DNA of 64,000 nt from Steromphala cineraria (Eukaryota > Mollusca > Gastropoda > Trochida > Trochidae): contig OU744720.1 in assembly GCA_916613615.1 (NCBI GenBank), positions 2,025,749 through 2,089,748 on the forward strand, read 5' to 3'. The notes beneath the pieces were generated by a model, which was given only the letters and a program-made list of their open reading frames with translations, had not been told where the DNA came from and made no database searches. Within the stretch, counting starts at the first letter, position 1, and each line of letters starts with the position of its first letter. A program made the translations under genes and the position numbers. This document shows, piece by piece, positions 25,897 through 35,759 of the stretch.

Positions 25897-26188
25897 GCTA
25901 ATACCAATATTTTTAACCTAACGAATTGCTGAACATTCTCGAAATGTGTTAAGAATCAATTGGAAGCCTAATATTTATCAAGTACACAAGTATGTTGATA
26001 ATGAAACGAAATTTGGTTTACGAGCGAAACGCGTTGCTAAAAATAGTATCAACAAGTTCACTGGCTCGAACGATATGATAAACTTACAAATTCTAGGTAA
26101 ACATACTCATTTACGAATACAAAATACTACAAAAATAACCAACAACAGTTTATGTATCAATATAACTGAAGTTTCAATTGTATTCATA

Positions 26189-26275
26189 CCTGGAACAGAC
26201 AAGGATGGTTGATTAATTGTGCAGATAGTTTATTTCGTCAGCGTCGAAATATGGCGTCACGAACAAGAAGGATGT
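26189..26275 (+). repeat. right copy of identical 87-bp direct repeat
   Basis: Base-for-base copy of 23595-23681. It is followed by GACGTCATCGG instead of ACATGGTC. A weak frame (25946-26212) runs into it from the left, with no known domain. Confidence 0.8.
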
Positions 26276-26387
26276 GACGTCATCGGATACTGCTACCCAA
26301 ACAACTGTCAACCACTAATAAAGTCCATTCTTGACGACTGCTATCAGATTTGTTTGAATCAAACAATGAAAATTTACGGTTGGGGGT

Positions 26388-26417
<30 letters not shown>
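26388..26417 (+). repeat. 30-base guanine homopolymer
   Basis: An uninterrupted run of 30 G follows GGGGGT at 26382-26387. It would form G-quadruplexes and is prone to length change; its true length may be misassembled. Confidence 0.9.
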
Positions 26418-26418
<1 letters not shown>

Positions 26419-27036
26419 GGTCACTGTTAAATGTTAACAGTTTAACTTTTTTTTACACCAAAATACAAACATATATATATAATGCTATTTTGTGCCGACA
26501 ACATATATATAAACATATCAATGTTCTTGTCTTTTCTTATTCTTTTGATATATAATATATATTGAACTAAAATAGTAAACGGCAAACTCTAAATATATAT
26601 TCAAAATATATGACAGATATCAGATTCTCGACCTGAAAATATGTTCATGTTTATCTTCAACTTTTCTTTAACTTCAACATTCATCTTCAAGAAACAGAAT
26701 CCAAACTCAACAATATTCTCCAATCCTCGATACTTAGAATTAAAAAATATTCAATTGAATTTTTAAACACGATTCAGTAATGTGTCAGTTTTGAAAGTAA
26801 TAGTTTTGAAAACTTTCCTTTTTCATCCAAAACAAGTGACAGAACCCATTCAAAATTAGTTGTTTATTACATGTCAGGTTACAATTATTAAAAAGTATGC
26901 TTTGATCCTTATTTCCAGTGGCATTACACGACAAAAATGATCAATTATTTGTCTCTATTAATTGATCAACTACAAACGAAACAACAAAGATTGAACAAGA
27001 TTCTAGAAACCTGAATGCTATCAATTAAAAAATTAG
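26418..27036. other. gene-free AT-rich stretch
   Basis: Contains TA-rich microsatellite pieces near 26469-26580; nothing coding was seen. Confidence 0.5.
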
Positions 27037-27545
27037 ACCAGTGGCTCTGTAGCTCATCAGGCTTCATATCAATTTTACTTCTGGGTGTGGCAAATGTGAA
27101 ATTAGGTTAAAGTGTGTGGTCGCTGAGGCCCTTATTATGGGCCACAGGGCCACAAAAGCTATCAGTCATAATCCTCAGTAGTCAAAAAGTATATTCACAG
27201 GGTTTTAGCTTTCCGGGGCCTTTTCGCCTGGAGAAGAAGATGAAAATAGGTTTTAAGGGCGTGACCCCTCTGGCCCTTGATAGGGCTAAATTGGCCACCA
27301 AAGCTACAATTCATAATCCTCACTTGTCCAGGAATCTGTACACAAAGTTTCAGCTTTCTAGGCCTCATGCTTCTAGAGAAGAAGATGGAAATAGGTTTTT
27401 AGGGTGTGGCCACTATGTTCCTTATTAGGGACCACAGGGCCACCAAAGCTACAATTTATAATCCTCACTAGTCAAGGAGTCTGTATACAGAATTTCAGGC
27501 CTAATGGTTCCAAAGAAGAAGATGAATATAGTTTTTAGGCTGTTG
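27037..27545 (+). repeat. dispersed repeat with ~115-bp internal tandem units (copy 1, left part)
   Basis: Begins GTGGCTCTGTAGCTCATCAGG. It contains repeated units with GGGCCACCAAAGCTACAATT, CATAATCCTCACTAGTCAAGG, AGTCTGTACACAAAGTTTCAG and GAGAAGAAGATG. The same repeat lies at 47418-47945. This copy is interrupted at about 27546 by a hAT-like insert, resumes at 28273, and is interrupted again at 28356. Frames inside it (such as 27114-27428) are not genes. Confidence 0.75.
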
Positions 27546-28272
27546 TGTGGGTGGGTATTGCAGGAAATATTCATATTGCCATATACTGCGATATGCACAC
27601 TAGTATTGCCAAAAACTCACCTTATGAGTTAACTTTTGATTCTTAAATGATGAAAAAAACAGAAACTTTTAGGTTTGAGGTCAGTCCAATGAGACCATGA
27701 CCCATGTGATGATTAAAATAAGAAATATGGTCCAAAGTCAAATCTACCTCATTTTCGGATCCTTTAAGTTTAAGTTAACATTATCTATCAAGTCAAACTT
27801 CAATGAAGTCTAAATCCAGTTAAAGGTAATTCAGTAGTTTACCACAGCAAAGAACTTGTCAACTTGAGCCTGTCAGTCCAATGAGTCCATGTCATGAATT
27901 ATTGAATTAAATAAAAATTATGGTCCAATCTTAACCATCACATTTTCAAATCTTGAAAGTTTACAAGCACAAAATCAAATTATGAGATCTTAAGTTCAAA
28001 TTTCAACAAGACCTAGACTAGGCCCAGTTAGGTAATATCATACCTTACTATTCGTCATGATAGTAAACTCTCTCGTGTCGTCTGCTGTAGCCATGTTGAA
28101 ACAAACGCATGACGTCCGTTGTGAAAAACGGAAATACACGAAGCTTTCCGAATGTAATGAACTTTTCCGAATGCTTATAAAAAAAAACGGTTTTCAACAA
28201 GCGTATCGCAATACGTACCGATCTCATGTTTAAAACGGTTAATACCGGTAAACCGGTTATATTGCGCACCCT
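27546..28272. mobile_element. putative non-autonomous hAT-like insert
   Basis: The flanks join into continuous dispersed-repeat sequence when this piece is removed. Its left end reads TGGGTGGGTATTGCAGG. Its right end, inverted, reads TAGGGTGCGCAATATAACC; the terminal match is weak. A possible 8-bp duplicate (GGCTGTTG and GCCTGTGA) is imperfect. The interior has no transposase. Confidence 0.35.
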
Positions 28273-28355
28273 AGCCTGTGACCCCTGTCACCCTTATTAG
28301 AGGCCACGGGGCCACCGAACCTACAATTTTTAATCCTCACCAGTCAAGGAGTCTG
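28273..28355 (+). repeat. dispersed repeat copy 1, middle part
   Basis: Continues the repeat of 27037-27545 (GGCCACCGAACCTACAATTTTTAATCC..., AAGGAGTCTGT) and stops at TCTGT (28351-28355), where the satellite structure begins. The remaining part reappears at 35314-35345. Confidence 0.7.
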
Positions 28356-28381
28356 TGTGTTACGAACCATCTGGGGTATAT

Positions 28382-28520
28382 CACAATCTGCAGATTGTTC
28401 GAACAATCTGCAGATTGTGAGCTCACAATCTAGGAATATGTCAATATTCCTAGATTGTTTAAACAATCTGCAGATTGTGAGACCTGCACAATCTGGGAAT
28501 GATCACAATCTAGGAATATT
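28382..28520. repeat. palindrome cluster at the outer edge of the left array
   Basis: A perfect 38-bp palindrome lies at 28382-28419, built of two ACAATCTGCAGATTGT units around TTCGAA. It is followed by a 15-bp-stem hairpin (28425-28439 with 28444-28458, loop GTCA) and a further ACAATCTGCAGATTGT near 28463-28478. All are made from half-monomer cores in alternating orientation, which marks where array direction flips. Confidence 0.9.
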
Positions 28521-31230
28521 TTTGGTCCAACTAACGGAGTAGTGTTGTCAATTCCCAGATTGTGAATGGCTATAAGCAACTGTGTATGGAATGGAATATA
28601 GGAGACGATTCCTAGATTGTGAAGGGCTCTTACGTGGTCTTTGGGTCCCTCTGACGGGGCAGTGTTGTCTATTCCGAGATTGTGATGGACTCTTAGTGAC
28701 TTTCTATCTTTAATCTATTGAGTATGGGGGTACATTCCTAGATTGTGAGGGGCTCTTACATGGTCTTGGGGTTCCTCTGACGGGGCAGTGTAGTCTATTC
28801 CCAGATTGTGATGGACTCTTAGTGACTTTCCCATCTTTAATCTATAGAGTATGGGGGTCGTTCCTAGATTGTGAGGGGCTCTTACGTGGTCTTGGGGTCC
28901 CTCTGACGGAGCAGTGTAGTCTATTCCCAGATTGTGATGGACTCTTAGTGACTTTCTATCTTTAATCTATTGAGTATGGGGGTACATTCCTAGATTGTGA
29001 GGGGCTCTTACATGGTCTTGGGGTCCTTCTGACGGGGCAGTGTTGTCTATTCCGAGATTGTGATGGACTCTTAGTGACTTTCTATCTTTAGTCTATTGAG
29101 TATGGGGGTACATTCCTAGATTGTGAGGGGCTCTTACATGGTCTTGGGGTCCCTCTGACGGGGCAGTGTTGTCTTTTCCCAGATTGTGATGGACTCTTAG
29201 TGACTTTCTATCTTTAGTCTATTGAGTATGGGTTGTACATTCCTAGATTGTGAGGGGCTCTTACATGGTCTTGGGTCCCTCTGACGGGGCAGTGTGGTCT
29301 ATTCCCAGATTGTGATGGACTCTTAGTGACTTTTTATCTTTAATCTATTGAGTATGGGGGTACATTCCTAGCTTGTGAGGGGCTCTTACATGGTCTTGGG
29401 GTCCCTCTGACGGGGCAGTGTAGTCTATTCCCAGATTGTGATGGACTCTTAGCGACTTTCTATCTTCAGTCTATGGCGTATAGGGGTATATTCCTAGATT
29501 GTGAAGGGCTCCTACATGGTATTGGCATGGGGTCCTTCTGACGGGGCAGTGTAGTCTATTCCAAGATTGTGATGGTCTCTTAGTGACTTTCTATCTTCAG
29601 TCTATGGAGTATGGGGGTACATTCCTAGATTGTGAAGGGCTCTTACATGGTCTTGGGGTCCCTCTGACGGGACAGTGTAGTCTATTCCCAGATTGTGATG
29701 GTCTCTTAGTGACTTTCTATCTTTAATCTATTGAGTATGGGGGTACATTCCTAGATTGTGAGGGGATCTTACATGGTCTTGGGGTTCGTCTGACGGGGCA
29801 GTGTTGTCTATTCCCAGATTGTGATGGACTCTTAGTGACTTTTTATCTTTAATCTATTGAGTATGGGGGTACATTCCTAGATTGTGAAGGGCTCTTACAT
29901 GGTCTTGGGGTCCCTATGACGGGGCAGTGTAGTCTATTCCCAGATTGTGATGGACTCTTAGCGACTTTCTATCTTCATTCTATGGAGTATAGGGTTACAT
30001 TCCTAGATTGTGAGCGGCTCTTACCTAGTCTTTTGGTCCCTCTGGCGGGGCAGTGTGGTCTATTCCCAGATTGTGAAGGGCTATGAGCGGTTTTCTATCT
30101 TCAATTTATGTAATATAGAGAACGATTCTTAGATTGTGAAGGGCTCATAGATGGTCTTAGTGTCCAATTGACTGGTTAGTATGCTCCATTCCCAGATTGT
30201 GAAGGGCTATGAGCGGTTTTCTATCTTCAATTTATGTAATATAGAGAACGATTCTTAGATTGTGAAGGGCTCATAGATGGTCTTAGTGTCCAATTGACTG
30301 GTTAGTATGCTCCATTCCCAGATTGTGAAGGGCTATGAGCGGTTTTCTATCTTCTATTTATGTAATATAGAGAACGATTCTTAGATTGCGAAGGGCTCAT
30401 AGCTGGTCTTAGTGTCCAATTGACGGGTAAGTATGGTCCATTCCCAGATTGTGAAGGGCTGTGAACGATTATCTTTCTTCATTTTATGCAATATAGAGAA
30501 CGATTCCTAGATTGTGAAGGGCTTATAGCTGGTCTTAGTGTCCAATTGACGGGTAAGTATGGTCCATTCCCAGATTGTGAAGGGCTGTGAACGATTATCT
30601 TTCTTCATTTTATGCAATATAGAGATTCTGAACGATTCCCAGATTGTGAAGGGCTCATAGCTGGTCTTAGTGTCCAATTGACGGGTTAGTATGGTCCATT
30701 CCCAGATTGTGAAGGGCTATGAGCGGTTTTCTATCTTCAATTTATGTAATATAGAGAACGATTCTTAGATTGTGAAGGGCTCATAGCTGGTCTTAGTGTC
30801 CAATTGACGGGTTAGTGTAGTCCATTCCCAGATTGTGAAGGGTTGTGAGCGATTTTCTATCTTCAATTTATGTAATATAGAGAACGATTCTTAGATTGTG
30901 AAGGGCTCATAGCTGGTCTTAGTGTCCAATTGACGGGTTAGTTTGGTCCATTCCCAAATTGTGAAGGACTGTGAGCGATTATCTATCTTCAGTTCAAGCA
31001 ATATATTTCCTAGATTGTGAAGGGCTCTTAGCTTGTCATGATGTCCAACTGACGGTGAGGTGTTGTCCATTTCAATATTGTGAAGGACTGTGAGCAATTT
31101 TCTTTGTTCACGAAATGGTGTATTTGGTGATTCCAGGGTTGTGAAGGAATGTGTGCATATTTTTTAGAACAAGAACTATTTAATTTTACGGTAAAATCCT
31201 GGGATTGTGAACGGCTATGTGTGTGTCTTT
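28521..31230 (+). repeat. left 63-bp satellite array (126-bp dimers)
   Basis: Two diverged 63-bp monomers alternate. One has TTCCTAGATTGTGAGGGGCTC and TCTGACGGGGCAGTG. The other has TTCCCAGATTGTGATGGACTC and TATTGAGTATGGGGGTACA. Together they give a 126-bp dimer (starts near 28735, 28861, 28987). From about 30050 a second dimer subtype takes over (CTATGAGCGGTTTTCTATC, AGTGTCCAATTGACGGG). Copies decay beyond about 31010. Confidence 0.9.
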
Positions 31231-33186
31231 TGAAAGACAGAATGAAGAAAGGCCAGTGAAATGTGCCAACAATACATGTATTTGATCAAAGACTTCACAT
31301 TTGACTATATTATTTATGAGAAACTTATTTTGAAATTTTGAATAAAACTTTTATCATTTCTATGTGAAATGTCATAATCTTTCAACTACATGTATGTGTA
31401 ATCTTGTGATCTCTGTGGCAAATGCTTGATTAATCCTCAAATCAGCCAACGAATGTACTTGAAATGAATATACATTCAATTAGAAGGAGGAAGTTGGTGT
31501 GATTGTGCGACATTGCAGCTCAAGTCAGACATGGACGCGACACAGTGACACGTTGTTGTGATAACCATCTGAAGAACCGTCAGACGGCTGGTCTAATTAT
31601 ATAACATGACACGGTATAAATTATTATTGATAGATAAAACTATTTCATCAGTTTAAAGTGGAAATATTTTTAAAAGATATCTTTAAGTTTAGCTTCAACT
31701 AAGCATATAGAAGAATGCGATTCTATGGATTGTTGCCGAAGCCAATCGATAATATCATAATAATAACATTTAGCTATTTTAACAGTAACACCATATCACG
31801 TTTTTGAGGAAATGATACACGTACGATATTTCTATCATTAATGTATTCTTGCTTGTTTATATCACCTTTTTGCATTACAAATCAAAATAAAATGTCACAT
31901 ATACATGCATGTTGTATAACAATTTTGTAAGTAACAGTTAAAATGTCACAATTTAAAACTTTGATTTCATGTGATAGGACTTTACATCTCATCTTCTTTG
32001 CCGGATGCGCCTCGGTTGTAACGATCTCAATTCACATTTATCTGATAGAGGGTTGTCAAAACAAAAAGCCGTGCCTGTTCTTGTGGAAACATTCGGGAGG
32101 ATCCTTTTCATTAATTGTTAATGCCCATTATATGATAGATTCCGATCAAATCAATACTTTGTTAAAAACGGTATAACATTAAAATCTGTTCTAAGCGACG
32201 ACACATCCTTGTCACAGAGTGCTAATTAATCCCTATAAATATCTGCATACCATTTCATAAATGATACCAACCGATTTTAAATTTCTCTCCTTAAATCTGT
32301 ACCAAATGCAAATGTACATGTAGACAAAGTTGAATATTAATTTTTTCAGGAAATGAAAGCAACGTAAATAAGTAAACTTTGATACTTTAATCTACATGAC
32401 TTAAGAAAAATCTTTACAAAACATTCAACAATAAATAAATACCTGATACCTTTAATTATTTTCTAAAATGCCCAATATATGATTCTCTTAGAGTAAATGA
32501 ATACTTTTTCCAAAAAAATATCAGCTTACAAACTATTCTAAGCGGCGACGAATCTTTGTCAAAGAATGAAAACGAAACTTTAATAAATTCAGTCTATCAT
32601 TACATGAATGAGACCAATAGTTTTTCTTAGTTTCCAATATCAATACGGTACCAAATGCAAATTTGAGTTTAATTTATCATGTTTAGTTACATTTTCTTGT
32701 ATTTTCCATAAATGTAGTCATATAATTGTTCTGTAAGTGTATTTTAGGAGAAGCATTTATATAGGCTATTTTTGCCTGTTTGCTGATCCTATTTCCTTTC
32801 ATTTTGTATGTCACATTTCATTTTTGTGAATAACTGTCTTGTTGTGGAAATAAAATACTGTTTAAATCAAATACCTGAAAATAGAGAGGATTCTTCTCAC
32901 TCTTCTAAACAAAAAACCGCATTGATGTGGGAATTACTATTTTACAGAACCACCTTACAATCATAGCCAAGGTCATACTAAGCTACAGTACATAACACCA
33001 TATAACTTTTTGTCAGCACAAAGCAAACACATCTTATCTCATAATCTTGTATGATATTGTATAATTCTTTTGTTCAGCATATGATATAGTTTGTGACTTT
33101 TTACTGTGACCTTTCTGCTGTGAGTTTTTTGTAATTCAATGTATAATATTTCTTTTTATTGACATGTATATTTTAGCACGTTTATA
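31231..33186. other. non-repetitive core between the inverted arrays
   Basis: AT-rich sequence without a recognisable transposase or other protein. The 77-codon frame at 31943-32176 has no known domain. If the arrays are a transposon's ends, this is its non-autonomous interior. Confidence 0.5.
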
Positions 33187-33254
33187 ATGAAACGTTACAT
33201 GTACTTTAATCCATATGTACTTTTATACTTCATCCTATGTATTTATAAACTCTC

Positions 33255-35313
33255 ACAGTCGATCAGTAGAAATCAAAGTCGTGTACAAAGCCCGTCACAA
33301 TCTAGGAATCGTCTCTCAATATTGTTAATAAAGACTCAAAGACCCACACATAGCCCCTCACAATCTGGGAATCGTCCCTTACAGTTATTCATTAAGTGTC
33401 AAAGTCGCATACAAAGCCCTTCACAATCTGAGAATAGTCTCTCAAAGTCGATCAGTGGGAATCAAAGTCGCGTAAAAAGCCCCTCACAATCTGGGAATCG
33501 TCGCTTACAGTTATTCATTAAGTCTCAAAGTCGCGTACAAAGCCCTTCACAATCTGAGAATAGTCTCTCAAAGTCGATCAGTGGGATTCAAAGTCGCGTA
33601 AAAAGCCCCTCACAATCTGGGAATCGTCCCTTACAGTTATTTATTAAGTCTCAAAGTCGCTTACAAAGTCCGTCACAATCTGGGAATCGTCCCTTATAGT
33701 TATTCATTAAGTCTCAAAGTCGCGTACAAAGCCCCTCACAATCTAGGAATCGTCTCTCAAAATTGTTAATAAAGACTCAAAGACCAACATATAGCCCCTC
33801 ACAATCTGGGAATCGGCCCTTACAGTTATTCAGTAAGTGTCAAAGTCGCGTACAAAGACCCTCACAATCTGGGAATCGTCTCTCATAGTCGACCAGTAGG
33901 ACTCAAAGTCGGGTTAAAAGTCCATCACAATCTGGGAATCGTCCCTTTCAGTTATTCATTAAGTCTCAAAGTCGCGTACAAAGCCCCTCACAATCTAGGA
34001 ATCGTCTCTCAAAATAGTTAATCAAGACTCAAAGACCCACACATAGCCCCTAACAATTTGGGAATCGTCCCTTACAGTTATTCATTAAGTCTCAAAGTCG
34101 CGTACAAAGTCCCTAACAATCTGGGAATCGTCTCTCAAAATTGTTAATAAAGACTTAAAGACCCACACATAGCCCCTCACAATCTTGGAAACGTCCCTTA
34201 CAGTTATTCATTTAGTCTCAAAATCGCGTACAAAGCCCTTCACAATCTGGGAATCGTCTCTCAAAGTCGATCAGTGGGATTCAAAGTCGCGTAAAAAGCC
34301 CTTCACGATCTGGGAATCGTCCCGTACAGTTAGTCAGTAAGTGTCAAAATCGCGTACAAAGCCCTTCACAATCTGCGAATAGTCTCTCAAAGTCGATCAG
34401 TGGGATTCAAAGTCGCGTAAAAAGCCCCTCACAATCTGAGAATAGTCTCTCAAAGTCGATCAGTAAGACTCAAAGTCGCGTAAAAAGCCCCTCACAATCT
34501 GGGAATCGTCCCTTTCAGTTATTCAGTAAGTGTCAAAGTCGCGTACAAAGCCCCTCACAATCTGGGAATCGTCTCTCATAGTCGACCAGTAGGACTCAAA
34601 GTCGGGTTAAAAGTCCATCACAATCTGGGAATCGTCCCTTTCAGTTATTCATTAAGTCTCAAAGTCGCGTACAAAGCCCCTCACAATCTAGGAATCGTCT
34701 CTCAAAATAGTTAATCAAGACTCAAAGACCCACACATAGCCCCTAACAATTTGGGAATCGTCCCTTACAGTTATTCATTAAGTCTCAAAGTCGCGTACAA
34801 AGTCCCTAACAATCTGGGAATCGTCTCTCAAAATTGTTAATAAAGACTCAAAGACCCACACATAGCCCCTCACAATCTTGGAAACGTCCCTTACAGTTAT
34901 TCATTTAGTCTCAAAATCGCGTACAAAGCCCTTCACAATCTGGGAATCGTCTCTCAAAGTCGATCAGTGGGATTCAAAGTCGCGTAAAAAGCCCTTCACG
35001 ATCTGGGAATCGTCCCGTACAGTTAGTCAGTAAGTGTCAAAATCGCGTACAAAGCCCTTCACAATCTGCGAATAGTCTCTCAAAGTCGATCAGTGGGATT
35101 CAAAGTCGCGTAAAAAGCCCCTCACAATCTGAGAATAGTCTCTCAAAGTCGATCAGTAAGACTCAAAGTCGCGTAAAAAGCCCCTCACAATCTGGGAATC
35201 GTCCCTTTCAGTTATTCATTAAGTCGCAAAGTCGCGTTCAAAGCCCCTCACAATCTGGAAATCGTCTCTCATAGTCGACCAGTAGATAGATTACCTCTTA
35301 TAGCCCTTCACAA
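33255..35313 (-). repeat. right 63-bp satellite array (inverted) with 11-monomer higher-order repeat
   Basis: Monomers start at 33294, 33357, 33420, 33484, 33547 and so on (CACAATCT core). A landmark variant (TCTCATAGTCGACCAGTAG) recurs at 33881, 34573 and 35267, spaced 692 and 694 bp, that is 11 monomers. The first two blocks are nearly identical between landmarks. Because 63 is divisible by three, a frame stays open through the first seven or so monomers (33187-33699) and encodes a 21-residue Ser/Gln/Arg-rich repeat. I regard this as a by-product, not a gene. Confidence 0.9.
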
Positions 35314-35759
35314 TCTGTACACTAAGCTTTCTAGGCCTTATGTCTAATTTCTTTTAAATCAAACGCTCTCAAATACAATTTTACAACAACAAAATGCAAG
35401 CTATTGCACTAGATACCATTGACGCCAAGCTAGACGTTGCCCGCGGTCAAGGGCAGATAACTCTAAACGTCAAAACTTGAAAATGGTCATTTGGATGGAA
35501 GCATCAGTTTCCATCCTCGTCCCCAGTGCTGATCGTCTATCATCCCTGGGTTCACGGACCCAGTTTTGGTCAGGATTCCTGACCATGTCTAAATGCCTTA
35601 TTATGTTCGGGTTACATCTAGTACATGTCTTATTGATACATGTTCAGTTGCAAACAAAACCATATTTTTTAATTAAATAATAAACGATTACAATGCGGGG
35701 AATTACTTAAATCTAAGTGAACTATTTTTTATGCATTTACTCCTTTCCGGCCTGAAGTA
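35314..35759. other. end of dispersed repeat and helicase upstream region
   Basis: 35314-35345 resumes the dispersed repeat (TGTACAC..AGCTTTCTAGGCCTTATG). The rest holds no recognised gene; the frame at 35477-35680 lacks similarity. Promoter elements for the helicase could lie here but none is evident. Confidence 0.45.

Larger units (their letters stand above)
28356..35313. mobile_element. Foldback-like structure: inverted arrays of 63-bp monomers around a unique core
   Basis: The left array (28382-31230) carries the core ATTCCCAGATTGTGA in forward direction. The right array (33255-35313) carries it inverted (CACAATCTGGGAAT). Both have a 63-bp period and share more than the core. A non-repetitive 2-kb centre (31231-33186) separates them. 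The whole interrupts a dispersed repeat: its left part ends TCTGT at 28351-28355 and its right part resumes TCTGTACAC at 35314. TCTGT could be a 5-bp target duplication, or microhomology with the monomer (CAATCTG). No transposase is visible. Long inverted ends built from tandem repeats are the hallmark of Foldback/Galileo-type transposons; assignment to that class is inference. Confidence 0.55.

Noticed and set aside
28382..35313. CRISPR-like array
   Set aside because: Repeats are contiguous 63-bp monomers without unique spacers, in a eukaryotic context; this is satellite DNA.
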